A stretch of DNA of 64,000 nucleotides from Pseudomonas sp. URMO17WK12:I11 (GTDB taxonomy: Bacteria > Pseudomonadota > Gammaproteobacteria > Pseudomonadales > Pseudomonadaceae), in assembly GCF_007677725.1 (NCBI RefSeq), contig NZ_VEDF01000003.1:62001-126000 (forward strand). The letters are read 5' to 3'. This document shows positions 28,313 to 38,005 of this stretch, piece by piece. The notes beneath the pieces are model-generated. The model made no database searches, was not told the DNA's origin, and was given only the letters and a program-made list of their open reading frames with translations. A program made the position numbers and the translations under genes. Numbering within the stretch: position 1 is the stretch's first letter; each line of letters opens with the position of its first letter.

Positions 28313-29659
28313 ATGAGTGCAGTCCAAAGCGTAGGCCCGAAGGATCTGCCAGCGTTGCAGGAGCAGGTCGAAGCGATCATCGCTGAAGCGCGCAAGCAGG
28401 GTGCCAGCGCCTGCGAGGTGGCGGTGTCGCTGGAGCAGGGCTTGTCCACCACGGTCCGCCAGCGCGAAGTCGAAACGGTCGAGTTCAACCGTGACCAAGG
28501 GTTTGGCATCACCCTGTATGTGGGGCAGCGCAAGGGCTCGGCCAGTACCTCGGCCAGTGGTCCCGAGGCCATCCGCGAAACCGTGGCTGCCGCATTGGCG
28601 ATTGCCAGGCACACCTCTGAGGACGATTGCTCGGGCTTGGCCGACGCCGCGCTGATGGCCCGCGAGATTCCCGACCTGGATCTGTATCACGATTGGGGCA
28701 TCGAGCCGGAAAAAGCCATCGAAATGGCCCTGGCCTGCGAAGCGGCGGCATTTGATGCCGACCCACGCATCCTCAACGCTGACGGGACCAGCCTCAATAC
28801 CCACCAGGGTTGCCGGGTATACGGCAACAGCCATGGTTTCATCGGCGCTTATGCCTCGACCCGGCACAGCCTGAGCTGCGTGATGATCGCCGAAGGCGAC
28901 GGTCAGATGCAGCGTGACTACTGGTACGACGTCAACCGTCAGGGCGAGTTGCTGGCCGATCCTCGCAGCATCGGTGTACGCGCGGCCCAGCGCGCCGCCA
29001 GCCGCCTCGGTGCGCGGCCGGTGCCGACCTGCGAGGTGCCGGTGCTGTTCTCGGCAGAACTGGCGGGCGGGTTGTTCGGCAGTTTCCTGTCGGCCATTTC
29101 CGGCGGCAACCTGTACCGCAAGTCGTCATTTCTCGACGGGGCGATGGGCCAACGCCTGTTCCCCAGCTGGCTGACCCTCGACGAACGTCCGCATATCCCG
29201 CGGGCCTTGGGCAGCGCCGCATTCGATGGCGACGGCCTGGCGACCTATGCCAAACCGTTCGTCGATAACGGCGAGCTGGTGTCGTATCTGCTGGGTACCT
29301 ACTCAGGCCGCAAGCTCGGCTTGCCGAGCACGGCCAACGCTGGCGGCGTGCATAACCTGTATGTCACGCATGGGGTGGAAGACCAGGCAGCGTTGATCCG
29401 GCGCATGGGGCGCGGCCTGTTGGTCACCGAGCTGATGGGCCATGGCTTGAACATGGTCACGGGTGACTATTCGCGCGGCGCTGCAGGGTTCTGGGTAGAG
29501 AATGGCGAGATCCAGCATGCCGTACAAGAGGTGACCATCGCTGGAAACATGAAGGACATGTTCCAGCAGATAGTCGCAATCGGCAGCGATATCGAGACCC
29601 GTAGCAATATCCACACCGGCTCGGTGCTGATCGAGCGGATGACCGTCGCAGGCAGCTGA
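28313..29659 (+). CDS. pmbA: Metalloprotease PmbA (TldE)
   Basis: A 448-residue partner of TldD. It shares the TldD fold but lacks the HExxxH zinc motif, as expected of the non-catalytic subunit. Landmarks are VEFNRDQGFGITLYVGQRKG in the N-terminal domain, NSHGFIGAYAST, and MGRGLLVTELMGHGLNMVTG, followed by GDYSRGAAGFWVENGEIQ near the C-terminus. The ATG at 28313 follows GGAG by seven bases. The gene ends at a clear intrinsic terminator. Confidence 0.96.
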   Translation: MSAVQSVGPKDLPALQEQVEAIIAEARKQGASACEVAVSLEQGLSTTVRQREVETVEFNRDQGFGITLYVGQRKGSASTSASGPEAIRETVAAALAIARHTSEDDCSGLADAALMAREIPDLDLYHDWGIEPEKAIEMALACEAAAFDADPRILNADGTSLNTHQGCRVYGNSHGFIGAYASTRHSLSCVMIAEGDGQMQRDYWYDVNRQGELLADPRSIGVRAAQRAASRLGARPVPTCEVPVLFSAELAGGLFGSFLSAISGGNLYRKSSFLDGAMGQRLFPSWLTLDERPHIPRALGSAAFDGDGLATYAKPFVDNGELVSYLLGTYSGRKLGLPSTANAGGVHNLYVTHGVEDQAALIRRMGRGLLVTELMGHGLNMVTGDYSRGAAGFWVENGEIQHAVQEVTIAGNMKDMFQQIVAIGSDIETRSNIHTGSVLIERMTVAGS

Positions 29660-29678
29660 ACAGACGGTCCTGATCGAG

Positions 29679-29704
29679 ACCCGGCGCACAGCCGGGTTTT
29701 TTAT
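29679..29704 (+). terminator. Rho-independent terminator of pmbA
   Basis: ACCCGGC, a short loop and GCCGGGT followed by six T residues form a standard intrinsic terminator, about 20 bases beyond the pmbA stop. It separates pmbA from the iron-regulated operon that follows. Confidence 0.8.
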
Positions 29705-29718
29705 TACCTCTCGAAAGC

Positions 29719-29748
29719 TTGAAGTGATTCTGTTTATCAATCAATAAT
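29719..29748 (+). promoter_or_regulatory. Candidate sigma-70 promoter of fagA-fumC-orfX-sodA
   Basis: TTGAAG (29719-29724), an 18-base spacer and AATAAT (29743-29748) resemble sigma-70 hexamers (four and five of six matches). The -10 element lies inside the Fur box, so Fur bound there would exclude RNA polymerase. Confidence 0.5.
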
Positions 29749-29761
29749 GAATATCATTATC
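29743..29761. promoter_or_regulatory. Fur box upstream of fagA
   Basis: Read on the minus strand, GATAATGATATTCATTATT matches the 19-base Fur consensus at 17 positions. It lies 13 bases before the first fagA ATG. Iron-loaded Fur should repress the operon, in keeping with the name 'Fur-associated gene' and with known fagA-fumC-orfX-sodA regulation in P. aeruginosa. Confidence 0.88.
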
Positions 29762-29774
29762 CAGTAACACGGCA

Positions 29775-30176
29775 ATGATGTTCATGAGACCCGTCCTGCG
29801 CGAACTGCCCTATCTTGAAAACTGGCGCTGGCTGAGCCGGCGTATCCGCTGCGCGCTCGAGCCCGACGAGCCGCGCCTGATCGAGCACTACTTGGCCGAA
29901 GGCCGCTATCTGGTGTGCTGCACTGAAACCTCGCCATGGACCGTGGCGCTCACTTCTTTCCGGCTGCTGCTCGATACTGCCTGCGATCGCATGTTGCCCT
30001 GGCATTGGCGCTGCCTGTGCCTGGATCAGGCCTGGCGACCCTTGCTGCAGATGCGCAACCTCGATCGGCAGAAACACAACCTGCGCTGGCAGCCCTACGC
30101 CCTGCAGTTGGCCAACTGCCAGCTGCTGCCTTCGATCTCCCCTGAAGAACTGATGCAAGGACACGACGATGACTGA
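29775..30176 (+). CDS. fagA: Fur-associated protein FagA
   Basis: A 133-residue small protein rich in Trp, Arg and Leu (for example LENWRWLSRRIRCALEPDEPR and PWHWRCLCLDQAWRPLLQMR). It matches what I recall of FagA, first gene of the iron-repressed operon; its biochemical role is unknown. Five Cys residues are present but form no obvious motif. Three in-frame ATGs occur within ten bases (29775, 29778, 29784) and no strong Shine-Dalgarno decides between them. It overlaps fumC by eight bases, so translation is coupled. Confidence 0.85.
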   Translation: MMFMRPVLRELPYLENWRWLSRRIRCALEPDEPRLIEHYLAEGRYLVCCTETSPWTVALTSFRLLLDTACDRMLPWHWRCLCLDQAWRPLLQMRNLDRQKHNLRWQPYALQLANCQLLPSISPEELMQGHDDD

Positions 30177-31545
30177 TACCCGAATCGAGCGCGACAGCAT
30201 GGGTGAGCTGCAGGTGCCGGCGACGGCCTTGTATGGCGCCCAGACCCAGCGTGCGGTCGATAACTTTCCGGTCAGCGGCCAGCGCATGCCGGTGCAGTTC
30301 ATTCGCGCGCTGCTGCTGGCCAAGGCGGCGGCGGCCCAGACCAATGTCGAACTGCAGCAGCTGACGGCCGGGCAGGGCCAGGCCATTGTCCAGGCGGTCG
30401 AGCAGTTGCTGGCTGGGGATTTCATCGAGCACTTCCCGGTGGACGTGTTCCAGACCGGCTCCGGTACCAGTTCGAACATGAACGCCAACGAAGTCGTGGC
30501 CACCCTGGCCAGCCGCCTCGCCGGCGAGCCAGTCAACGCCAATGATCACGTCAACTGTGGTCAAAGCAGCAACGACATCATTCCCACCACCATCCACGTC
30601 AGCGCCGCACTTGCCCTGCACGAGCAGCTGTTGCCTGCCCTGGAGCACCTGGTGCAAGTGACCGAGGCCAAGTCCCGGCAGGTGCATCCGTTCATCAAGA
30701 CCGGTCGTACCCACCTGATGGATGCCATGCCCGTGCGCATGAGCCAGGTGCTCGATGGCTGGGCGGCACAGGTCAAGCACGCCCATGCCCAGCTCAGCGC
30801 CACCTTGCCGGCCCTGCAGGCCTTGGCCCAGGGCGGTACTGCGGTCGGCACTGGCATCAACGCCCACCCACGCTTCGCGGCAGGTTTCGCCCAGCAGCTG
30901 AGCGCCCTGACCCAGGTCGAATTCCGCCCTGGCCAGAACCTGTTCGCGCTGATCGGTTCCCAGGATACCGCCGTGGCACTGTCCGGCCAGCTCAAGACTA
31001 CGGCCGTGGCGCTGATGAAGATCGCCAACGACCTGCGCTGGATGAACTCAGGCCCGCTTGCCGGGCTCGGTGAAATCGAATTGCAGGCTTTGCAACCGGG
31101 CTCCTCGATCATGCCCGGCAAGGTCAACCCGGTGATTCCAGAGGCCACGGCGATGGTCGCCGCCCAGGTCATCGGCAACGACGCGACCATTGCCGTGGCT
31201 GGGCAGTCAGGCAATTTCGAGCTGAACGTGATGCTCCCGGTCATCGCCCGCAACCTGCTCGAGAGCATCGAGCTGCTGGCCAATGCCAGTCGGCTGCTGG
31301 CGGACAAGGCGATCGCCAGCTTCAAGGTCAATCAAGACAAGCTCCAGGAAGCGCTGGCGCGCAACCCGATCCTGGTCACTGCGCTGAATCCGATCATTGG
31401 CTACCTCAAGGCTGCCGAGATCGCCAAGACCGCCTATCAGCAAGGCCGGCCGATCATCGATGTTGCCTTGGAGCACACCGAGTTGTCCCGCGAGCGCCTC
31501 GAAGCGCTGCTCAATCCGGAAAAACTGACTGCCGGCGGCCTCTGA
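30169..31545 (+). CDS. fumC: Class II fumarate hydratase FumC (iron-independent)
   Basis: A 458-residue fumarase of the aspartase/fumarase superfamily, which interconverts fumarate and malate without an iron-sulfur cluster. The signature GSSIMPGKVNP is present near residue 315, with GQSSNDIIPTTIH and TGRTHLMDAMPVRMSQ upstream. It lies in the Fur-regulated operon, where it replaces Fe-S class I fumarase when iron is scarce. The start overlaps fagA. Length is normal. Confidence 0.95.
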   Translation: MTDTRIERDSMGELQVPATALYGAQTQRAVDNFPVSGQRMPVQFIRALLLAKAAAAQTNVELQQLTAGQGQAIVQAVEQLLAGDFIEHFPVDVFQTGSGTSSNMNANEVVATLASRLAGEPVNANDHVNCGQSSNDIIPTTIHVSAALALHEQLLPALEHLVQVTEAKSRQVHPFIKTGRTHLMDAMPVRMSQVLDGWAAQVKHAHAQLSATLPALQALAQGGTAVGTGINAHPRFAAGFAQQLSALTQVEFRPGQNLFALIGSQDTAVALSGQLKTTAVALMKIANDLRWMNSGPLAGLGEIELQALQPGSSIMPGKVNPVIPEATAMVAAQVIGNDATIAVAGQSGNFELNVMLPVIARNLLESIELLANASRLLADKAIASFKVNQDKLQEALARNPILVTALNPIIGYLKAAEIAKTAYQQGRPIIDVALEHTELSRERLEALLNPEKLTAGGL

Positions 31546-31571
31546 GCCGCCGTGCATTGGAGATCGACGCC

Positions 31572-32033
31572 ATGCAGCACTGGAAACGCACCACAGAGCA
31601 TGCCAATCGGCTCTTTCAACAGGGCGAGTGGGTCGATGCACGCGAGCACTATCTGCAGGCGCTGGCCCTGGCGCAGGTGCTGTTCGAGCGCTGGCATGAC
31701 GTCGATGAAGCGGTGGCGGCCTTGGTCATCGCCCATCACAACCTGGCCGACCTGCACCTGCGGCTGAATCAGCCCCACGAGAGCGCCGACTACCTGTGCG
31801 CTGCTCACTCGCACTTGTTGCATGCCAGCCAGGATACGCGCCTGGCGCAAGCACTGCGCGATGCAGCGCTGCGTCACAGCAGCCGCACCTACACCGAATT
31901 GCTGAATTTCATCGCCGAGTACGGCCAGTACCCGCGTACCGAACGTCTGCTCAACCGCCCAGGTGCCGAGGCCAGCGAGCTCGCTGCGCAGCCGGACCTG
32001 GCACCTTCCACCCATGCCTACGGGATCCATTGA
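31572..32033 (+). CDS. OrfX of the fumC-sodA operon, TPR-like protein of unknown function
   Basis: A 153-residue, mostly helical protein. Residues 10-75 resemble tetratricopeptide repeats ([20 protein letters not shown] and [20 protein letters not shown]). It occupies the place of 'orfX' between fumC and sodA in pseudomonads, and no function is established. The ATG at 31572 has GGAG eight bases upstream. Its TGA is followed after one base by the sodA ATG, so the two are closely coupled. A role in iron-starvation or superoxide response is inferred only from the operon. Confidence 0.8.
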   Translation: MQHWKRTTEHANRLFQQGEWVDAREHYLQALALAQVLFERWHDVDEAVAALVIAHHNLADLHLRLNQPHESADYLCAAHSHLLHASQDTRLAQALRDAALRHSSRTYTELLNFIAEYGQYPRTERLLNRPGAEASELAAQPDLAPSTHAYGIH

Positions 32034-32034
32034 T

Positions 32035-32646
32035 ATGCCGCATACCTTGCCTGCCCTGAGCTACGCCTACGATGCGCTGGAACCGCACATCGACGCGCAG
32101 ACCATGGAAATCCATCACACCAAGCACCATCAAACCTATGTCAACGGCCTCAATGCTGCCGTCGAAGGCACCGAATGGGCGCAATGGCCGGTCGAGAAAC
32201 TTGTGGCGGCGATCGACAGCCTGCCGCAAAGCCTGCGCGCAGCGGTGACCAACCACGGCGGCGGGCATGCCAACCACAGCCTGTTCTGGACCGTGATGTC
32301 GCCCAACGGCGGCGGTCAGCCCAAGGGCCAGCTGGCCACGGCCATCGACAGCGAGCTGGGCGGCTTCGAGGCCTTCAAGGAGGCGTTCACCAAAGCCGCC
32401 TTGACCCGCTTCGGCAGTGGTTGGGCATGGCTCAGCGTTACCCCGCAACGCACCCTGGTGGTCGAGAGCAGCGGCAATCAGGACAGCCCGCTGATGCATG
32501 GCAATACGCCGATTCTTGGTCTGGACGTGTGGGAACACGCCTATTACCTCAAGTACCAGAATCGCCGCCCTGAATACATCGGCGCCTTCTACAACGTCAT
32601 CGACTGGGCGGATGTCGATCGCCGCTATCACGAAGCCTTGAAGTGA
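32035..32646 (+). CDS. sodA: Manganese superoxide dismutase SodA
   Basis: A 203-residue cytoplasmic superoxide dismutase. The metal ligands lie in [13 protein letters not shown] (first His), [11 protein letters not shown] (second His) and [18 protein letters not shown] (Asp and third His). Manganese preference is inferred from the operon: Fur derepresses it under iron limitation, when iron SOD is not favoured. It begins one base after the orfX stop, at ATG 32035. Confidence 0.95.
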   Translation: MPHTLPALSYAYDALEPHIDAQTMEIHHTKHHQTYVNGLNAAVEGTEWAQWPVEKLVAAIDSLPQSLRAAVTNHGGGHANHSLFWTVMSPNGGGQPKGQLATAIDSELGGFEAFKEAFTKAALTRFGSGWAWLSVTPQRTLVVESSGNQDSPLMHGNTPILGLDVWEHAYYLKYQNRRPEYIGAFYNVIDWADVDRRYHEALK

Positions 32647-32657
32647 GCCGCAGCGGT

Positions 32658-33551
32658 ATGCGCGCCGAGGTGATGTCTGTCAGCAGTGTGCGGTTGTTCC
32701 GGCTGGCACTGGGCACCTTGCTGTTGCTCGCCGGCAGCGCCTTGTTGATAGCCCGTGGCATTGCCTGGCTGGACCTGGAACCACGCATGTTGCGTGCCCT
32801 TGAAGGCGGCGCACTGTGCGCACTTGGCACGGCGCTGGGCGCGGTGCCGGTGCTGGTGATTCGCAACATGCCAGTGGCCGTGGCCGACACCCTGTTGGGC
32901 TTTGGCGCCGGGGTGATGTTGGCAGCGACGGCGTTCTCGCTGGTCATCCCCGGCCTCGGCGCCGCCCAGGCCATCGGGTTCAGCGCCTGGGGAGCGGGCG
33001 GGCTGATCAGTTGCGGGCTGCTGTTCGGTGCGCTGTGCTTGTTCCTGGTCGACTTGAAGTTTGGCAGCGCATCACCGCCAACCCTGGTCGGCGACGATCA
33101 ACAACCGGTGATCGCCGCGCGCATCTGGCTGTTCGTGATCGCGATCATCGCCCATAACATTCCGGAAGGCATGGCCATTGGGGTATCGGCCGGTGGCGCC
33201 ATGCCAGATGCGGACAGCCTGGCCATGGGCATTGCCCTGCAAGATGTCCCGGAAGGGTTGGTCATCGCGCTAGTGCTGGCAGGGGCGGGGATGGGACGCT
33301 TCAAGGCGTTTTTGATCGGCGCGGCCTCCGGGTTGGTCGAACCGTTGGCTGCAGTCATCTGTGCCTGGCTGGTGAACGTGGCGCAGTTGCTGTTGCCCCT
33401 GGGCCTTGCCTGCGCAGCCGGCGCGATGCTGTTGGTGGTGACCCAGGAAATCATCCCGGAATCACGCAGCAACGGTCATGAGCGGTTGGCCAGCCTCGGG
33501 CTGTGCATCGGTTTCTGCCTGATGATGGTGATGGACACTGCCATGTCCTGA
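32658..33551 (+). CDS. ZIP-family divalent metal transporter
   Basis: A membrane protein of about 297 residues with eight predicted helices. The ZIP metal-binding motifs are in helix 4 (AHNIPEGMAIGVSAGG) and helix 5 (LQDVPEGLVIALVLAG). Relatives such as ZupT import Zn2+, Fe2+ or Mn2+. It follows sodA almost directly, so manganese or zinc supply during iron starvation is a plausible role (inference). The start is uncertain: GTG 32643, ATG 32658 and ATG 32673 are all possible and none has a strong Shine-Dalgarno. A palindromic REP follows the stop. Confidence 0.85.
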   Translation: MRAEVMSVSSVRLFRLALGTLLLLAGSALLIARGIAWLDLEPRMLRALEGGALCALGTALGAVPVLVIRNMPVAVADTLLGFGAGVMLAATAFSLVIPGLGAAQAIGFSAWGAGGLISCGLLFGALCLFLVDLKFGSASPPTLVGDDQQPVIAARIWLFVIAIIAHNIPEGMAIGVSAGGAMPDADSLAMGIALQDVPEGLVIALVLAGAGMGRFKAFLIGAASGLVEPLAAVICAWLVNVAQLLLPLGLACAAGAMLLVVTQEIIPESRSNGHERLASLGLCIGFCLMMVMDTAMS

Positions 33552-33557
33552 CCACTG

Positions 33558-33577
33558 TTCGCGGGCTTGCCCGCGAA
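33558..33577. repeat. REP-type extragenic palindrome
   Basis: TTCGCGGGC and GCCCGCGAA (perfect 9-bp arms, 2-base loop) match the core of the abundant P. putida REP elements. It lies in the 47-base gap between the convergent ZIP transporter and ptsO genes, typical for such repeats, and may also help end both transcripts. Confidence 0.8.
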
Positions 33578-33598
33578 TGACCTGGCTTCGCAGCGTGG

Positions 33599-33871
33599 TC
33601 ACTCGCCTTCGTCGAAGAAATTCTCGATCAAGGCCACCAGCGCTTGCATCGCCTCTGCCTCTTGCTCGCCCTCGGTCAGCAGATGCACGCAGGTGCCTTT
33701 GCCAGCGGCGAGCATCATCACGGCCATGATGCTCTTGCCATCGACCAGCTTGTCAGGTGCGCGGCCAACGCGCACCTGACACGGGTACTTGCCGGCTACA
33801 CCGACGAATTTGGCTGCCGCCCGGGCATGCAGGCCCAGCTTGTTGATGATGGTGATTTCGCGGGCGGGCAT
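33599..33871 (-). CDS. ptsO: Nitrogen phosphotransferase carrier NPr (PtsO)
   Basis: A 90-residue HPr-like phosphocarrier of PTS-Ntr. The phosphorylated histidine is His15 in INKLGLHARAAAKF. It passes phosphate from EI-Ntr (PtsP, not in this window) to EIIA-Ntr (PtsN). An upstream in-frame extension to 34048 exists but overlaps rapZ; the ATG at 33871 gives the normal protein. It is the last gene of the rpoN cluster. Confidence 0.96.
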   Translation of the reverse strand: MPAREITIINKLGLHARAAAKFVGVAGKYPCQVRVGRAPDKLVDGKSIMAVMMLAAGKGTCVHLLTEGEQEAEAMQALVALIENFFDEGE

Positions 33872-33891
33872 CGTGCGGTAGATCCTGTTGG

Positions 33892-34746
33892 CTAGAGGTC
33901 GCGGTGGCGGACCTGGACGTTTTTCAATGACTGCTGCAACAACTGGCCCAGCCGCTCGGTAAGGTAGACCGAGCGATGGTGGCCGCCGGTACAGCCGATG
34001 GCGATGGTGACATAGGCACGATTGCTGGCGGCGAAGCGCGGCAGCCATTTGAGCAGATAGCTGGAAATGTCGTTGAACATCTCTTCGACGTCAGGTTGCG
34101 CGGCCAGGTAGTCGATGACCGGCTGCTCCAATCCGGAGTGCTCGCGCAACTCAGGCTTCCAGTAGGGATTGGGCAGGCAGCGCACGTCGAACACGAGGTC
34201 GGCATCGACCGGCATGCCACGTTTGAAACCGAACGATTCGACGAGAAACGCCGTGCCCGGCTCAGGCTGATTGAGCAGGCGCAGCTTGATCGAGTCGCGC
34301 AGTTGGTAAAGGTTGAGGCTGGTGGTGTCGATCTTGAGATCGGCCAGGTCAGAAATGGGCCCCAGCAATTCGCTTTCGACGCGAATCGCCTCCGCCAGCG
34401 AGCGGTCGGCGTTGGTCAGCGGGTGGCGCCGACGGGTTTCTGAAAAGCGTTTGAGCAGCGTGTCTTCATCAGCATCGAGAAACAGCACATCGCACTTGAT
34501 ATGCCGCCCACGGGCCTCGGACAGTAAATCCGGGAAACGCGACAAATGGCTGGGCAAATTGCGCGCATCGATCGACACCGCCACTTTTGGCTGCAGCAGC
34601 TCGGTGTTGATCAGCGCATTTTCCGCCAGCTGCGGCAGCAGCCCGGCGGGCAAGTTGTCGATACAGTAGAAACCGTGATCTTCCAGTACATCGAGGGCGG
34701 TACTCTTGCCGGAGCCAGACCGGCCGCTAACGATGATCAGGCGCAT
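33892..34746 (-). CDS. rapZ: RNase adapter / nucleotide-binding protein RapZ
   Basis: A 284-residue protein with an N-terminal P-loop ([20 protein letters not shown]) and the C-terminal domain that binds small RNA in E. coli, marked by [11 protein letters not shown] and [12 protein letters not shown]. In enterobacteria it directs RNase E to GlmZ and senses glucosamine-6-phosphate; its targets in Pseudomonas are less certain. It starts two bases after ptsN ends, within the rpoN-hpf-ptsN-rapZ-ptsO order. Confidence 0.96.
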   Translation of the reverse strand: MRLIIVSGRSGSGKSTALDVLEDHGFYCIDNLPAGLLPQLAENALINTELLQPKVAVSIDARNLPSHLSRFPDLLSEARGRHIKCDVLFLDADEDTLLKRFSETRRRHPLTNADRSLAEAIRVESELLGPISDLADLKIDTTSLNLYQLRDSIKLRLLNQPEPGTAFLVESFGFKRGMPVDADLVFDVRCLPNPYWKPELREHSGLEQPVIDYLAAQPDVEEMFNDISSYLLKWLPRFAASNRAYVTIAIGCTGGHHRSVYLTERLGQLLQQSLKNVQVRHRDL

Positions 34747-34748
34747 GT

Positions 34749-35213
34749 TCAGTGCTCGTTCTGTGCGTCCAGGACAACCTGGTACAGGGCCTCGCTGCTG
34801 TCGGCGGCACGCAGGCGATCACGAACCTCCTTGCGATCGAGCATGCTGGCGATCTGGCGCAGCAGTTCAAGATGGGCATCGGTGGCGGCTTCCGGGACCA
34901 AGAGGACGAAGAGCAAATCCACCGGGGCGCCATCAATGGCGTCATAGTCGATCGGCGCATCCAGGTGCATCAGAGCGCTGACAGGGGAGGAACAGCCTTC
35001 GAGTCGGCAGTGGGGAATGGCAATGCCATTGCCAAAGCCGGTAGAGCCCAGTTTTTCGCGCGCGATGAGCTTTTCGAAGACATCTTGCATGGCAAGCTCG
35101 GGCACTTGCTCGGCAATGACGGTGGCGACCTTTTCCAGGGCGCGCTTCTTGCTGCCGCCCGGCACGTTCACCAGGGAACGGCCGGGGGTCAGGATGGTTT
35201 CAAGTCGGATCAT
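34749..35213 (-). CDS. ptsN: PTS-Ntr EIIA component PtsN
   Basis: A 154-residue EIIA-Ntr protein, terminal phosphoacceptor of the nitrogen phosphotransferase chain. In P. putida it influences potassium uptake, carbon storage and pyruvate dehydrogenase. The phosphorylated His68 is in [13 protein letters not shown]. The N-terminal [16 protein letters not shown] is typical. It lies between hpf and rapZ; the spacing of 12 and 2 bases suggests one transcript. Confidence 0.96.
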   Translation of the reverse strand: MIRLETILTPGRSLVNVPGGSKKRALEKVATVIAEQVPELAMQDVFEKLIAREKLGSTGFGNGIAIPHCRLEGCSSPVSALMHLDAPIDYDAIDGAPVDLLFVLLVPEAATDAHLELLRQIASMLDRKEVRDRLRAADSSEALYQVVLDAQNEH

Positions 35214-35225
35214 GGATGAGAGGGA

Positions 35226-35534
35226 TCAGCGGGCAGCTGCACCTTGCAGCAGGCTTTGCTGTTTTTCCTTGTGTTTTTTCAGTTGGCGGTCGAGCTTGTC
35301 GGCCAAGGCATCGATGGCTGCATACATGTCTTCGTGTTCCGCGTTGGCAACCACTTCGCCGCCGGGAATCTGCAGGGTCGCCTCGACCTTCTGCTGCAGT
35401 TTCTCGACTTTCATGATGACCTGCACGTTGGTGATCTTGTCGAAGTGACTCTCCACCCTGGCAAGCTTTTCAAGCACGTAATCGCGCAGCGGCTGGGTGA
35501 CTTCTACATGCTGTCCACTGATATTGACTTGCAT
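35226..35534 (-). CDS. hpf: Ribosome hibernation promoting factor HPF
   Basis: A 102-residue short-form HPF that binds the 30S decoding region and inactivates ribosomes in stationary phase. It has the beta-alpha-beta-beta-beta-alpha pattern starting MQVNISGQHVEVTQPLRDYV, ending with the basic helix LADKLDRQLKKHKEKQ. AAGGAG precedes the ATG. It lies 78 bases after rpoN, the usual conserved position. Confidence 0.95.
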   Translation of the reverse strand: MQVNISGQHVEVTQPLRDYVLEKLARVESHFDKITNVQVIMKVEKLQQKVEATLQIPGGEVVANAEHEDMYAAIDALADKLDRQLKKHKEKQQSLLQGAAAR

Positions 35535-35612
35535 ACAGCTTCTCCTTTATTGCCCGTGCATAAAGGGGCAGGTGTTGCACCTACCCCACAAACGCTGTGG
35601 CACACCCAGGGG

Positions 35613-37106
35613 CTACATCAGTCGCTTGCGCTCGCTCGACGGTGCGATGCCGAGGGACTCGCGGTACTTGGCGACGGTGCGACGGGCGACCTGGATGCCT
35701 TGTGCCTCCAGTAAACCAGCGATCTTGCTGTCACTCAATGGCTTTTTCTGATTTTCCGCTGCAACCAGTTTCTTGATGATCGCGCGGATCGCCGTGGACG
35801 AGCATTCGCCGCCCTCGGCGGTACTGACGTGGCTGGAGAAAAAGTATTTCAGTTCGTAGATGCCGCGTGGCGTGTGCATGTACTTCTGGGTGGTGACCCG
35901 CGAGATGGTCGACTCATGCATGCCCACCGCTTCGGCGATGTCGTGCAGCACCAGGGGCTTCATCGCTTCGTCACCGTGATCGAGGAAGCCGCGCTGGTGC
36001 TCGACGATCTGGGTGGCCACCTTCATCAGGGTCTCGTTGCGGCTTTGCAGGCTCTTGATGAACCAGCGCGCCTCCTGGAGCTGGTTGCGCATGAAGGTGT
36101 TGTCGGCGCTGGTGTCGGCCCGGCGCACGAAGCCCGCATACTGCGCGTTGACGCGCAGGCGCGGAATCGCTTCCTGGTTCAGCTCGACCAGCCAGCGGTC
36201 GCTGTCCTTGCGCACGATGACGTCCGGCACCACGTACTCAGGCTCGCTCGATTCGATCTGCGAGCCGGGGCGGGGATTGAGGCTCTGTACCAGCTCGATG
36301 ACCTGGCGCAGCTCATCTTCCTTGAGCTTCATGCGGCGCATCAGCTGGCTGTAGTCGCGGCTGCCGAGCAGGTCGATGAAATCGCTGACCAGGCGCTGGG
36401 CCTCAGCCAACCATGGCGTGTTGTGCGGCAGCTGGCGCAGTTGCAGCAGCAGGCACTCGCCCAGGTTGCGCGCGCCGACGCCGGCGGGCTCGAACTGCTG
36501 GATACGGTGCAGCACGGCTTCGACTTCGTCGAGCTCGATGTCGAGTTCAGGGTCGAAGCCTGCGCAAATTTCCTCGAGGGTATCTTCCAGGTAGCCCTGG
36601 CCGTTGATGCTGTCGATCAGGGTAACTGCGATCAGCCGATCGGTATCGGACATCGGTGCCAGGTTGAGCTGCCACAGCAGGTGGCTTTGCAGGCTTTCGC
36701 CGGCCGAGGTGCGGGTGGTGAAATCCCACTCATCGTCATCGTTGCTGGGCAGGCTGCTGGCGCTGGTCTGGTAGATGTCTTCCCAGGCGGTGTCGACGGG
36801 TAGCTCGTTGGGGATTCGCTCGTTCCACTCACCGTCTTCGAGGCTTTCAGCGCTGGTGCTGCTTTCCTGGAAGCTGCTCTCTTGAGTCTCGGCGACCGGC
36901 TTGTTCTCGGCGTTGTCGGCCATCGGGTCGCTATTGTCGAAGTCGTCGCCGTCTTCCTGGCGCTCGAGCATCGGATTGGACTCCAGCGCTTCCTGGATCT
37001 CCTGCTGGAGGTCCAGTGTGGACAGCTGGAGGAGGCGAATGGCCTGTTGCAACTGCGGGGTCATCGTCAGTTGCTGGCCCATTTTTAGGACGAGCGATGG
37101 TTTCAT
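35613..37106 (-). CDS. rpoN: RNA polymerase sigma-54 factor RpoN
   Basis: A 497-residue sigma-54. Region I is the Gln/Leu-rich N-terminus ([20 protein letters not shown]), which enhancer-binding activators act on. An acidic region II follows (about residues 50-130). Region III includes the core-binding and helix-turn-helix parts, and the RpoN box [10 protein letters not shown] lies near residue 477. It directs nitrogen, flagellar and carbon-use promoters. The ATG at 37106 has only a weak AAGGT about 15 bases upstream, so translation may be modest. It follows lptB by 173 bases. Confidence 0.98.
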   Translation of the reverse strand: MKPSLVLKMGQQLTMTPQLQQAIRLLQLSTLDLQQEIQEALESNPMLERQEDGDDFDNSDPMADNAENKPVAETQESSFQESSTSAESLEDGEWNERIPNELPVDTAWEDIYQTSASSLPSNDDDEWDFTTRTSAGESLQSHLLWQLNLAPMSDTDRLIAVTLIDSINGQGYLEDTLEEICAGFDPELDIELDEVEAVLHRIQQFEPAGVGARNLGECLLLQLRQLPHNTPWLAEAQRLVSDFIDLLGSRDYSQLMRRMKLKEDELRQVIELVQSLNPRPGSQIESSEPEYVVPDVIVRKDSDRWLVELNQEAIPRLRVNAQYAGFVRRADTSADNTFMRNQLQEARWFIKSLQSRNETLMKVATQIVEHQRGFLDHGDEAMKPLVLHDIAEAVGMHESTISRVTTQKYMHTPRGIYELKYFFSSHVSTAEGGECSSTAIRAIIKKLVAAENQKKPLSDSKIAGLLEAQGIQVARRTVAKYRESLGIAPSSERKRLM

Positions 37107-37279
37107 GGCTGGGGCTTAATACCTTGTTCGCCGGCGCGCATGCGCCATCCACTACACGAGGGCGCCGGAGCGCCAAATTCAAGCAAGTTTTATGCCTCAA
37201 ATTGTAGCGTTTGCCTAGAGCACCGTAACAACTTAAGCCCAGCAGGGCGAGCTTGCCAGTGCTCCCGGCAGGTCTGGAT

Positions 37280-38005
<726 letters not shown>

